Source: VGMA01 sp964655475 (GTDB taxonomy: Bacteria; Chlamydiota; Chlamydiia; Chlamydiales; VGMA01). Taken from it: a stretch of 27,793 bases of DNA. Positions 15,537 to 23,681 of the stretch are shown here, in pieces. Location: contig CAZZMO010000019.1 in the NCBI GenBank assembly GCA_964655475.1, positions 1-27,793 on the forward strand, given 5' to 3'. The notes below the pieces were generated by a model, which searched no databases, was not told where the DNA came from, and saw nothing but the letters and a program-made list of their open reading frames with translations. Position 1 is the first letter of the stretch, and each line of letters begins with the position of its first letter. The position numbers were made by a program, and so were the translations under genes.

Positions 15537-16620
15537 AGCCCTTCTCATCAAAGAGACGCTCCAGATCATTAGAGATCCAAGCTCCCTTCTTATCAGTGTA
15601 TTCCTCCCATTTCTTCTCATGTTTTTATATGGTTATGGAGTGTCGTTAGATCTCAACCATTTGAAAATTGGTCTCGTGATGGAAGATACAGCCCCTCCTG
15701 CCCAAAGTTTAGCGGAATCATTCAGAAACTCCCCCTATTTTGATGTAGACGTTGCAAGAGATCGAAGAGAGCTCGACTCTGGCCTGACGAGTGGAGAGAT
15801 CAGGGCCCTTGTTGTGATCCCTTCCTATTTTTCAGAGTTTCTCGAACAAAAAACAACCATCGCACCGATCCAAGTGATCACTGATGGAAGTGAAACAAAT
15901 ACCTCCAATTTTGCTCAAAATTACATCGAAGGGACAGTCCAAAACTGGCTACGGCAAGAGGCAATTGACCAATCTTTAATCGAGGTGAGCCCGAGGTATT
16001 GGTACAACGAAGAATTAGAAAGTCGATTCTTTCTGATCCCAGGATCGTTAGCGATCATCATGACCCTCATTGGATCACTCCTCACAGCGCTTGTTGTGGC
16101 AAGAGAGTGGGAGAGGGGAACGATGGAAGCTTTGATCTCAACGAGCGTCAAAAGGTGGGAGCTCATCTTGGGAAAAATCATTCCCTATTTTTTCCTTGGC
16201 CTTTTTTCGATGATTCTCTGTGTATCGATTGCCGTCTTTTTTTATGGGCTTCCGTTGAGAGGATCTCTTTGGATGGTTCTTCTTGCCTCTTCAGTCTTTC
16301 TTTTTTGTGCACTTGGTTTAGGCTTAATGATTTCGACTGTAACTAAAAATCAGGTATTTGCCTATCAGATCACCCTCATCACCGCTTTTTTACCAGCCTA
16401 CATCTTATCGGGATTTCTTTTTGAGATCAGCAGCATGCCCCCTTGGACCCAATTCATCACCAAAATCATCCCTGCTCGCTATTTTGTTCAAAGCCTTCAA
16501 ACCCTCTTCCTTGTTGGGAATGTTTGGGGACTACTTTTTCGAAATATGATCCCCATGTTAGTCCTCGGCTCATTATTTTATACGATTACTGTAGTCAAAA
16601 CCGTGAAGAGATTAGAATGA
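15517..16620 (+). CDS. ABC-2 type permease (YbhS-like)
   Basis: A 367-residue inner-membrane permease with the ABC2_membrane_3 layout. One helix lies near the N terminus (about residues 22-42, LLISVFLPFLLMFLYGYGVS), then an extracytoplasmic domain of about 130 residues, then five or six helices in the C-terminal half. The first residues RRFKALLIKETLQIIRDPSSL are the amphipathic coupling segment typical of the family. AREWERGTMEALISTSVKRWE is the conserved cytoplasmic loop that contacts the ATPase. It overlaps the ATPase gene by 20 bases and shares ATGA with the next permease, so expression is tightly coupled. Together with the next gene it forms the membrane channel, probably as a heterodimer. 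Confidence 0.92.
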   Translation: MINRRFKALLIKETLQIIRDPSSLLISVFLPFLLMFLYGYGVSLDLNHLKIGLVMEDTAPPAQSLAESFRNSPYFDVDVARDRRELDSGLTSGEIRALVVIPSYFSEFLEQKTTIAPIQVITDGSETNTSNFAQNYIEGTVQNWLRQEAIDQSLIEVSPRYWYNEELESRFFLIPGSLAIIMTLIGSLLTALVVAREWERGTMEALISTSVKRWELILGKIIPYFFLGLFSMILCVSIAVFFYGLPLRGSLWMVLLASSVFLFCALGLGLMISTVTKNQVFAYQITLITAFLPAYILSGFLFEISSMPPWTQFITKIIPARYFVQSLQTLFLVGNVWGLLFRNMIPMLVLGSLFYTITVVKTVKRLE

Positions 16621-17696
16621 AAACATTGATTTGGAAAGAGTTCCTCACAGTATTAAAAGATAAGAAGATCAGGATTTCGATCTTACTTCCTCCCATCATC
16701 CAGCTTTTTATCTTTACCTATGCCGCTACGTTAGATGTCAAAAATGCCTCGATCGGGATTTTTAACCAAGATCTAGGAACTGCTTCCCATGAGCTCATTG
16801 AACGCCTTCGGGGTGGAAAAGTATTTACAGAGATCACTTATCTAGAGGGAATTGAAGAAATTGCCCCCTTCATCGATAAACAAAAAGGGGTGATGGTTGT
16901 CAATATCGATCAAGAGTTTTCCCGCAACCTGAACAGTGGAAAGAAAGGGGAAGTTCAGCTCATTTTAGATGGGAGAAAATCGAACACCACGCAGATCGTT
17001 GCCGGGTATGTGAATGACATTGTTTCTCAAATGAATGGCGAGTTAATCCCTCCAAAAGTGCATCTTGTCGAAAGGATCTGGTTCAATCCAAACTCTCTTT
17101 ATTTTTGGTACAATATCCCTTGCCTCGTCGTCATATTATCGATGCTCATTTGTCTTGTCATCACGACCCAATCTGTAGCGAGGGAGAGAGAGCTCGGCAC
17201 ATTTGATCAGCTTCTCGTTTCTCCTTTGGTTGCAGGAGAGATCCTCGTAGGAAAAATGGTTCCAGGCATCTTGATTGGTCTTTGTGAGGGGCTTTTTATG
17301 CTGGGAGCTGGAGCTCTCATACTGAAAGTTCCCTTTACAGGTTCTTTCTTTCTCTATTTCTTCAGCCTCATCCCGTTTGTCACAGCAATTAGTGGAATCG
17401 GCCTTTTCATCTCTTCTCTTTCCTATACTCAACAACAAGCAATGCTCGGAACATTTGTCTTCATGATGCCAGCGATTCTCCTCTCAGGTTATGCCACTCC
17501 TATTGAGAATATGCCAACCTGGCTCCAGCCAATCACTTATGTAAACCCACTGACTTACATGCTCGTCATTTCAAAAGGGATCTTTCTCAAGGCGATGCCT
17601 GCCAAGATTGTCCTTAAAAATATCTGGCCCCTATTTCTCATCGGGTGCTTTACGATTTCTAGCGCAGGTATCTTATTTAGGAAGAAGCTAGGTTAG
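16617..17696 (+). CDS. ABC-2 type permease (YbhR-like)
   Basis: The second permease subunit, 359 residues, starting at ATG 16617 within the ATGA overlap with the upstream permease. A longer open frame from 16443 would lie entirely inside the upstream gene and is rejected. The layout repeats that of YbhS: an amphipathic N terminus (TLIWKEFLTVLKDKKIRIS), a first helix (ILLPPIIQLFIFTYAATL), a periplasmic domain to about residue 165, then about five helices. ARERELGTFDQLLVSPL is the ATPase-contact loop. It closes the exporter operon and overlaps the convergent acetyltransferase gene by 20 bases. Confidence 0.92.
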   Translation: MKTLIWKEFLTVLKDKKIRISILLPPIIQLFIFTYAATLDVKNASIGIFNQDLGTASHELIERLRGGKVFTEITYLEGIEEIAPFIDKQKGVMVVNIDQEFSRNLNSGKKGEVQLILDGRKSNTTQIVAGYVNDIVSQMNGELIPPKVHLVERIWFNPNSLYFWYNIPCLVVILSMLICLVITTQSVARERELGTFDQLLVSPLVAGEILVGKMVPGILIGLCEGLFMLGAGALILKVPFTGSFFLYFFSLIPFVTAISGIGLFISSLSYTQQQAMLGTFVFMMPAILLSGYATPIENMPTWLQPITYVNPLTYMLVISKGIFLKAMPAKIVLKNIWPLFLIGCFTISSAGILFRKKLG

Positions 17697-18288
17697 ATAA
17701 TTTTTTGGTCCAGAAAATCATCGGTTTTGCCGTCTTTTCTTTTTCTCCGATTTCTTTCCAAGAGATTGAACCGATCAGCTGATTTTGTTTGATGTAGCCC
17801 CGTTTTTGCCAGAATGAATCGAGAGGGTGGTAATCTTTAGGGCGTTTAGGATCGTCAAGAGGACGAACTACAGTGTAAAAACAGATGTGAGAATAGCACT
17901 TCAGTTTTTTAACATAAGCTTCTCTCAGTTCAAAAAAACGACTCCCGATTCCTTTCCCACGATGCATTTTTCTCAACATCGACTCTCCAAAACAAAAGTA
18001 GTCTTGAGGATTGAGCTCATGATCTTTGAGCACCTTCTGGAGATGAGCCTCTTCATAAACAAACGGATATCCAGTGGAGAGTCCAATGAGCTCTTTACCA
18101 TCGTAGGCCAACACAATGATCGCATCTTTCATCGTGAGGTATTTTTTGAGGTATTCATTTTCATAGTTGTAGTCCCCTTCATAGAGGAAAGGGTATTCAG
18201 CAAAGATCTCGATGCGAAAGGCGGCGATCTCAGGAATATGCTCTCGCACTTCTTCCCCTATGAGGGGGATGAGTTTATAGTTTGACAT
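17677..18288 (-). CDS. GNAT-family N-acetyltransferase-like protein
   Basis: A 203-residue protein starting at ATG 18288 (MSNYKLIPLIGEEVREHI), with GGAG seven bases upstream and a 14-base overlap with the nitrilase gene. A longer reading frame from 18387 would run inside the nitrilase gene. DAIIVLAYDGKELIGLSTG is the central strand pair of a GNAT fold, and MLRKMHRGKGIGSRFFELRE is a clear acetyl-CoA-binding motif A (R-G-K-G-I-G). The substrate is unknown. Proteins fusing a RimI-like acetyltransferase to a nitrilase domain are known, so the pairing here suggests the two act in one pathway on an amide/amine substrate. The 3' end overlaps the convergent permease gene. Confidence 0.8.
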   Translation of the reverse strand: MSNYKLIPLIGEEVREHIPEIAAFRIEIFAEYPFLYEGDYNYENEYLKKYLTMKDAIIVLAYDGKELIGLSTGYPFVYEEAHLQKVLKDHELNPQDYFCFGESMLRKMHRGKGIGSRFFELREAYVKKLKCYSHICFYTVVRPLDDPKRPKDYHPLDSFWQKRGYIKQNQLIGSISWKEIGEKEKTAKPMIFWTKKLSNLASS

Positions 18289-19084
18289 GGTGAAGCTCCA
18301 CTTTTCCAATCTTCTGACCATCGGAAAAGTTTCTCGTTTCCCCTTTATTTCGGATGGTCTGGAGTTTTCTGAATGAAAGATCAGCAATCACGCTCCCTTC
18401 TTCATCTCTTTTACCGATCGCTAGAATACCATCTTCAGGAAACCCAATGTCGACAGGGGTGGAGATCATCGAAGAGCCATACGTCATCTCGCCATCAGCT
18501 TGTCCAACGATGACTGATTGGATGACGAAGCATTGGTTTTCAATACTTCTTGCTCGAGAGGAGAGAAACACTCGGTAAAATCCATGAACACTCGATGTGT
18601 AAGAGGGGACGAGAATGCACTCAGCCCCAGCTTGATTCAAAAGATGTGCAAAAATCGGAAATTCCACATCGTAACAAATACAAATGCCTATTTTCCCGAG
18701 CTCTGTTTCGAATACTTTGAGCTCCTTGCCAGCCGATAAGATCCCTTCTTTCACTTCGTAGGGGGTGAGGATGCATTTGTCTTGGTAGTGAGCTGTATGA
18801 TGCGGAGAAAACAGGAAGCTACGGTTGAAGGTTTTTTCTCCCTCTTTGACGTATTGCGTTCCTGAACAGATCCATATCTTGTGCTGATGACTCATTTCTT
18901 GGAAAAGAGAATAGTAGTCATCGAATAAAATATTTGGCCATTCCAGACCTGCATATTCGGGAAATAAGAGAAGCTGAACACCTTGCTCAGCATGCGTTTT
19001 TACGATATGGGTAATTTTGTTTTGATATTCATCAAAGCTCTTTGGAAAACTATAGCGGTATTGAAGAGTTGCTACTTTCATCAC
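18275..19084 (-). CDS. Nitrilase-superfamily carbon-nitrogen hydrolase
   Basis: A 269-residue amidohydrolase with the complete catalytic triad: E43 (LLLFPEYAG), K103 (YQDKCILTPYE) and nucleophile C137 (GICICYDVEFP). Length and blocks match the CN-hydrolase domain with no additional domain. Members cleave non-peptide C-N bonds (amides, carbamoyl amino acids, nitriles); the late blocks (SSRARSIENQCFVIQS) are typical but not substrate-specific. It is the first gene of a two-gene minus-strand unit; the acetyltransferase start overlaps its end. A second ATG follows immediately at 19081. The divergent carbonic anhydrase starts only 20 bases away, so its promoter must lie inside this gene or be very compact. 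Confidence 0.88.
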   Translation of the reverse strand: MMKVATLQYRYSFPKSFDEYQNKITHIVKTHAEQGVQLLLFPEYAGLEWPNILFDDYYSLFQEMSHQHKIWICSGTQYVKEGEKTFNRSFLFSPHHTAHYQDKCILTPYEVKEGILSAGKELKVFETELGKIGICICYDVEFPIFAHLLNQAGAECILVPSYTSSVHGFYRVFLSSRARSIENQCFVIQSVIVGQADGEMTYGSSMISTPVDIGFPEDGILAIGKRDEEGSVIADLSFRKLQTIRNKGETRNFSDGQKIGKVELHHVKL

Positions 19085-19104
19085 TATTTGTTATAACCTG
19101 TGGC

Positions 19105-19746
19105 ATGCGCGAATTACAATACTTATTTGAGAATAATCAAAAGTGGGCAAGAAAGCAGTGGGAAACGAGTCCCCAAACGTTTACTGAACTTTCAGATAAG
19201 CAAGAGCCCAAATATCTATGGATCGGTTGTTCCGATAGCCGCATCCCTGCTAATGAAATCATTGGGCTTGAGCCAGGTGAGATGTTTGTCCATCGAAACG
19301 TCGCGAACCTCTTTCCCCACACCGATTTTAATTGCCTCTCTGTTTTGCAGTACGGCATTGAATATCTCGGTATAGAACATGTTATTGTCTGCGGCCACTA
19401 TCAATGTGGCGGCATCGCTGCAGCCATGAAGAATGCCCAATTTGGACTCATCGACAATTGGCTTCGCAATATTAGAGATGTCTACTTTAGAGAAAAAGAT
19501 GAGCTCGACAAGATCCCCGATCAACAAACGCGCTATAAAAGACTCGTTGAACTCAACGTCCTCCATCAAGTCCTCAACGTCTGCCACACCACCATCGTTC
19601 AAAACGCTTGGGCCCTCGGCCGCAAGCTCTCCATCCACGGATGGGTCTACGATGTCACCACCGGTCTTCTCAAAGACATGAACTGCTGCATCTCAGCCCT
19701 TCACCAAATCGACGAAGCCTACCACACACTCCGCCTCCACTATTAA
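19105..19746 (+). CDS. can: Beta-class carbonic anhydrase
   Basis: A 213-residue zinc enzyme that interconverts CO2 and bicarbonate in the cytosol. The zinc ligands and the Asp/Arg dyad are visible: C42 and D44 in WIGCSDSRIPAN, and H98 and C101 in VCGHYQCGGIAAA. MFVHRNVANL and LSVLQYGIEYLGIEHVIV are further hallmark blocks of plant/E. coli Can-type enzymes. ATG 19105 (MRELQYLFEN) matches the family N terminus; ATG 19042 lies inside the divergent nitrilase gene. There is no obvious ribosome-binding site. The last third of the gene uses mostly C-ending codons, unlike its first half. The symbol is given by family similarity only. Confidence 0.93.
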   Translation: MRELQYLFENNQKWARKQWETSPQTFTELSDKQEPKYLWIGCSDSRIPANEIIGLEPGEMFVHRNVANLFPHTDFNCLSVLQYGIEYLGIEHVIVCGHYQCGGIAAAMKNAQFGLIDNWLRNIRDVYFREKDELDKIPDQQTRYKRLVELNVLHQVLNVCHTTIVQNAWALGRKLSIHGWVYDVTTGLLKDMNCCISALHQIDEAYHTLRLHY

Positions 19747-19770
19747 CTAGAAAGGATCTAAGAGAACTTT

Positions 19771-19799
19771 TGAAAAAGGCTCTTTAGAGATAAAGAGCC
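19771..19799 (-). terminator. Rho-independent terminator for the small membrane-protein gene
   Basis: GGCTCTTTA (19778-19786), a four-base loop and TAAAGAGCC (19791-19799) form a perfect 9-bp stem. On the minus strand it is followed directly by TTTTT (19777-19773), so it terminates the minus-strand gene ending at 19818. On the plus strand there is no T-run, although the stem could still slow read-through from the carbonic anhydrase. Confidence 0.8.
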
Positions 19800-19817
19800 C
19801 TATTGAATTCTAAGGGA

Positions 19818-20006
19818 TTAGCGCTTACCGCATGAACCTTCTTCATTGCAGCAACGTCCGAACATTTTGCATAGACCTGCAGCAACGATGAATAATGGCC
19901 AGTAACCCCACATATTGGTGTCAGGGAGCATGTTGGCAACAAAAGCAAAAATACCAAATAAAGTAACGAGCACTGCAAAACACATGTGCTTATCTTTTAA
20001 CATCAT
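19818..20006 (-). CDS. Small two-helix membrane protein with Cys-rich tail
   Basis: A 62-residue protein starting at ATG 20006, with GGAG eight bases upstream; ATG 20003 and an upstream in-frame start at 20042 are alternatives. There are two hydrophobic segments: CFAVLVTLFGIFAFVANML and YWPLFIVAAGLCKMF. The WPLFIVAAGL pattern resembles the helix pair of LiaI/LiaF-type (DUF5668-like) membrane domains, which is a weak resemblance only. The C-terminal tail GRCCNEEGSCGKR holds three cysteines in eight residues and could bind metal or form disulfides. It is a single-gene unit with its own terminator. Function unknown. Confidence 0.7.
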   Translation of the reverse strand: MMLKDKHMCFAVLVTLFGIFAFVANMLPDTNMWGYWPLFIVAAGLCKMFGRCCNEEGSCGKR

Positions 20007-20149
20007 AAGAATTTCTCCATATATAAGGCTTAGATTCCTCACCTTCAGCTTAATGATGAATCCATTTTAATCAACAGATATTTTTAAGATTAGGGTTGAT
20101 AGGTAAAGGGGGGCGAAGGTAAACTTCCGTTTTGAAAAGGAGCGAATGA

Positions 20150-21496
20150 ATGAAGCGGTTTTGTCTACTTTGTCTTTGTTGTTTCGGATGGGTGTACGGT
20201 AATGATCAACTTCTCTTAGTTAGGATGGTAAACAACACGAATTTTTCTGATGCTGTGGTCTATGTGACGATTGTGGGGTATAATGAACCTGCTGTTTTAG
20301 ATACGCCAAAGTCTCCTCGTGTGCAGGGATTCATGCAGTTTGCAGCACCGACAACGGGAATTGGGAGTTTTATTGGAGCGAGTGTAGACACGGCGGGAAG
20401 TAGTTACAGCTATCCACTGGCATCGTTTCCTCTAGATGAGACAACGCCTCATTGCTATCAGGTACAGATCCCTTACATAGATCAGGGACAGATCTATTTT
20501 TCGCTCGGAAATAAGCTGCAGTTGAAGGTGGTTCCTGGATCTTCATCGATGGTGATTCAAAATCCGCTCCCTTGTGATTTGAATGATCCGAACTATCCGA
20601 TCATTTACGACAAGTGTGAGTTCAGTTTCGAGCCGCCGAATGTATTTCCTGCTCCAGGCTCTTCGATGCTCAACCAAGTAACGGCAAATGTGGCAGCGGT
20701 CGATTATTTTTCGATTCCTATGAGACTTACTTTAACGGGATCATCTCCTGCTAGTACAGGGATGCAAAATCCTCGTGATGTCATCATCGATAACATCAAG
20801 CAGCGCTTTTCTGAAGTGGGGGGAAGAAAGCTTTTTTGGAATAGTTTGATCCTCACAAGTGGTGATGATTTTTTGAGAATCCTCAGCCCGGGAAGTGGCC
20901 TTCGTTGTAGCGTTCATAAGTATTTCGACGATGAGTATCTTGAAGGGTGGTTGAACACAGTGTGGCACAATTTGCAAAAGTCTGCTTTCTACCAAAAAAA
21001 TGTTCTCACGGTCAAAACGATTACTGCTGGAAAGACATACTACGGTGGAGTCAATTTTCAGACAGAAGCCTTTGAATTTTGGGAATCATCTGATCAGCAA
21101 GGAACTCCTGCTATCGTGATTCCTCGTCCAAGTAAAGAGGTTGCAACGAAGATGATTTTTGCTGGGGAAATGTGGCCAGCAGTGACTCCAGAGGGCTCTT
21201 CCGATGCAACTGAGATTTCGAGGTTAATCCAATTAGGCATTATCACAGGCTTTTTACCTGGGACTGCAATTTTATCCGCAGAAAATCTCAAAGCTGCAAC
21301 GCCTTTATATACAGATAATCCCAATTTGCCTCCAGGACTCCAGTCCATCGATCTCTATTCGGCAGGGATTTATCCATTCGGTAACGGGATTTTCACGTCA
21401 GTGTTAGATGATATTCTCTATCCAGCGACGACTCTTTCTATTGCTACTTGGAATCCAACTACTACCTTACAAATCGATCTTGGAGGATTGAAATGA
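20150..21496 (+). CDS. Secreted GH64-like beta-1,3-glucanase (thaumatin-like fold)
   Basis: A 448-residue exported protein with a short signal peptide (MKRFCLLCLCCFGWVYG). The middle part resembles the GH64 family of beta-1,3-glucanases: KCEFSFEPPN with E157, and VAAVDYFSIPMRLTLTG with D185, in the places where the catalytic acid pair is expected. Blocks such as FDDEYLEGWLNTVWHNLQ and LTVKTITAGKTYYGG match the later GH64 region. These enzymes cut beta-1,3-glucans in fungal, algal or protist walls, so a host or environmental glucan is a plausible target; the active residues are assigned by pattern, not alignment. AAGGAG lies seven bases before ATG 20150. The stop overlaps the start of the FMN reductase gene (ATGA). 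Confidence 0.65.
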   Translation: MKRFCLLCLCCFGWVYGNDQLLLVRMVNNTNFSDAVVYVTIVGYNEPAVLDTPKSPRVQGFMQFAAPTTGIGSFIGASVDTAGSSYSYPLASFPLDETTPHCYQVQIPYIDQGQIYFSLGNKLQLKVVPGSSSMVIQNPLPCDLNDPNYPIIYDKCEFSFEPPNVFPAPGSSMLNQVTANVAAVDYFSIPMRLTLTGSSPASTGMQNPRDVIIDNIKQRFSEVGGRKLFWNSLILTSGDDFLRILSPGSGLRCSVHKYFDDEYLEGWLNTVWHNLQKSAFYQKNVLTVKTITAGKTYYGGVNFQTEAFEFWESSDQQGTPAIVIPRPSKEVATKMIFAGEMWPAVTPEGSSDATEISRLIQLGIITGFLPGTAILSAENLKAATPLYTDNPNLPPGLQSIDLYSAGIYPFGNGIFTSVLDDILYPATTLSIATWNPTTTLQIDLGGLK

Positions 21497-22026
21497 AGAA
21501 GATTTTAGCAATTGCAGGAAGTCTCAGGAAAAACTCTTACAATCTAGCGCTCGTAAAAGCAGCGCTTGAAGAGATGCCCAAAGGGGTAGTAGGGGAAATC
21601 TACGATCTCCACGGGATCCCTCTCTATAATGAGGATCTCGAAATAGCCTTTCCAGAAGTCGTTCAAAAATTTAAAGAGAAGATTAAAGCAGCAGACGCGA
21701 TATTGATCGCAACTCCTGAATATAATTATTCGATACCTGGAGTGTTAAAAAATGCAATCGATTGGGCGTCAAGGCCTTATGGAGATAATGCGTGGGAGGG
21801 AAAGCCAGTTGCTGTTATGAGCGCCTCTATTGCTATTACGGGAGGGATGAGAGCTCAGTATCATCTTCGTCAAGTCTTTGTCTACTTGAACATGCATGCC
21901 ATCAATAAGCCAGAGCTGATGATCAATGCTCCTCATGAGAAATTCGATGCTCAAAACCGCTTGCAAGATGTGAAAGTGAGACAGAGGCTTAGAGAACTCA
22001 TCGAGGCGCTCATCCAGGCTTCATAA
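21493..22026 (+). CDS. NADPH-dependent FMN reductase family protein
   Basis: A 177-residue flavodoxin-fold protein starting at ATG 21493 in the ATGA overlap with the glucanase gene. KILAIAGSLRKNSYNLALVK is the FMN phosphate-binding loop, LHGIPLYNEDLE is the second conserved segment, and PEYNYSIPGVLKNAIDWASR is the hallmark motif of the YieF/ChrR/azoreductase group. Such enzymes reduce FMN, quinones or chromate using NAD(P)H in the cytosol. Coupling to a secreted glucanase is unexpected and may only reflect compact packing. A longer open frame beginning at 21448 lies in the glucanase gene and is rejected. Confidence 0.9.
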   Translation: MKKILAIAGSLRKNSYNLALVKAALEEMPKGVVGEIYDLHGIPLYNEDLEIAFPEVVQKFKEKIKAADAILIATPEYNYSIPGVLKNAIDWASRPYGDNAWEGKPVAVMSASIAITGGMRAQYHLRQVFVYLNMHAINKPELMINAPHEKFDAQNRLQDVKVRQRLRELIEALIQAS

Positions 22027-22035
22027 GCAAGATGA

Positions 22036-23649
22036 TTATTTTTTCTGCCAAGAGCTCTTCAAAGAGACGATATGATTGAAGGTGAGGCTCTTCTCTACAT
22101 AGAAGTAGCCTTGCCGCTCAAACTGGTAGCGATCGCCTGGTTTTGAGTCTTTTAATGAAGGTTCAAGGCGACAGTTTTTCAAGACTTCTAAGGAATTAGG
22201 ATTGAGCTCAGAAGATTCGAGAAAGAGGGGATGGTAGAGTCTGACCTCTCCTTGGATTCCTTCTGAAGAAACCCAATGAATCGTGGCTTTGACTTTCCGC
22301 CCAATCGGGTTGTTTCCACTTCTTGTTTCAGGATCGTAGGTACAATGAACTGCAATGACTTTGCCATGTGCATCTTTATCTACATGAGTGCAGGTGATGC
22401 AATAGCCGTAGCGAAGCCGCACTTCTCTTCCTGGGGCTAGGCGGAAAAAGTCTTTTGGTGGGTTTTCTAAAAAGTCCTCTTCTTCAATGAAAAGTTCCCT
22501 AGTGAAGGGGACAGATCTCGATCCAGTTTTCGGAATATCATGGGGCCAATAGGGGGCATCGAGTACTTCTCTTTGATCTACCGGATAGTTGTCGATGATC
22601 ACTTTTAAGGGACGAAGTACTGCCATCACGCGGGGAGCTTCTGTATTGAGATCATCTCTTAAACAGAATTCAAACTGAGCCATCTCGACTGTGCTATTTG
22701 CTTTTGAGACGCCAATCATTTTACAAAATTGCCGAATCGCTTCAGGTCTCACACCTCGTCGTCTTAGTCCTGCAATGGTTGGAAGTCTTGGATCGCTCCA
22801 GCCATCGACAGATCCATTCTCGACAAGTTCGAGGAGTTTTCTCTTACTCATTACTGTTCCTTCAAGATCAAGCCTTGCAAACTCATACTGGTGAGGTCTT
22901 GAAGGAAATGGAGCTTCGATATTGTTTAAAAACCAGTCGTAGAGCTCTCTGTTGTTCTCAAATTCAAGTGTGCAGATTGAATGGGTGATCCCTTCGATTG
23001 CATCAGAGATGGGGTGGGCGTAATCATACATCGGATAGATGCACCACTGATCTTTTGTTCTGTAGTGGTGGGCATGGCGAATCCGGTAGAGGAGGGGATC
23101 TCTCATCTTCATATTGGCAGAAGCCATATCGATCCTAGCTCTCACTACATATGTCCCATCAGGGAATTCTCCCTTTTTCATCCGAGAAAAAAGGTTGAGA
23201 TTCTCTTCAATAGAGTGCTTTTTGAAATAAGGGCTTATTTCGCCAGCAGCTGTGACTGTACCGCGATATTTCCTGATTTCCTCTTCATTGAGGCCACAAA
23301 CATAGGCTTTCCCGTTCTTAATCAGTTGAACCGCATATTCGTAACATTGATCAAAGTAGTCAGAGGCGTGGAAGAGCTTCCCTTGCCAATCGAAGCCGAG
23401 CCAGCGGACATCTTCTTGGATCGACTCTTCGTATTCGATGCTCTCTTTCGTGGGATCTGTATCGTCAAAACGGAGGTGGCAAACGCTTTGATACTCATTC
23501 GCAAGGCCAAAGTTCAGACAAATAGACTTGGCATGACCAATGTGTAAAAAACCGTTTGGTTCTGGAGGGAATCTCGTGACGACTTTACCCCCTTTTTGGA
23601 GGTCTTCTTCAATGATTCGATGGATAAAATCTTTGCCTATATCGCTCAT
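22036..23649 (-). CDS. glnS: Glutaminyl-tRNA synthetase
   Basis: A 537-residue class I aminoacyl-tRNA synthetase, close to the 554 residues of the E. coli enzyme. The HIGH motif is in TRFPPEPNGFLHIGHAKS (residues 36-39) and the KMSKS-equivalent is VMSKRKL (near residue 270). DPRLPTIAGLRRRGVRPEAI follows, as in GlnRS rather than bacterial GluRS. The C-terminal anticodon-binding beta-barrels are represented by FFRLAPGREVRLRYGYCI and GDRYQFERQGYFYVEKS. Chlamydiaceae make Gln-tRNA by amidation (GatCAB) and lack GlnRS, so if this is a chlamydia the gene may have been acquired laterally. It starts 32 bases after the last Cys-rich gene and may be on the same transcript. Confidence 0.95.
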   Translation of the reverse strand: MSDIGKDFIHRIIEEDLQKGGKVVTRFPPEPNGFLHIGHAKSICLNFGLANEYQSVCHLRFDDTDPTKESIEYEESIQEDVRWLGFDWQGKLFHASDYFDQCYEYAVQLIKNGKAYVCGLNEEEIRKYRGTVTAAGEISPYFKKHSIEENLNLFSRMKKGEFPDGTYVVRARIDMASANMKMRDPLLYRIRHAHHYRTKDQWCIYPMYDYAHPISDAIEGITHSICTLEFENNRELYDWFLNNIEAPFPSRPHQYEFARLDLEGTVMSKRKLLELVENGSVDGWSDPRLPTIAGLRRRGVRPEAIRQFCKMIGVSKANSTVEMAQFEFCLRDDLNTEAPRVMAVLRPLKVIIDNYPVDQREVLDAPYWPHDIPKTGSRSVPFTRELFIEEEDFLENPPKDFFRLAPGREVRLRYGYCITCTHVDKDAHGKVIAVHCTYDPETRSGNNPIGRKVKATIHWVSSEGIQGEVRLYHPLFLESSELNPNSLEVLKNCRLEPSLKDSKPGDRYQFERQGYFYVEKSLTFNHIVSLKSSWQKK

Positions 23650-23681
23650 GCGGCCAGTCTATCAACTCAGCCGCAATTTGG

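Noticed and set aside
16443..16616. Upstream extension of the YbhR-like permease frame
   Set aside because: It lies inside the YbhS gene. The ATGA overlap at 16617 gives the normal start, and the extension reads as out-of-frame permease sequence.
18289..18387. Upstream extension of the acetyltransferase frame
   Set aside because: It is inside the nitrilase gene. ATG 18288 has a ribosome-binding site and begins the recognisable acetyltransferase sequence.
22981..23547. 188-residue open frame on the plus strand opposite glnS
   Set aside because: It is a shadow of the glnS coding sequence with no ribosome-binding site or recognisable domain.
23650..23681. Short inverted repeat AGCC...GGCT before glnS
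   Set aside because: Only four base pairs with a seven-base loop and no T-run; too weak to call a terminator.
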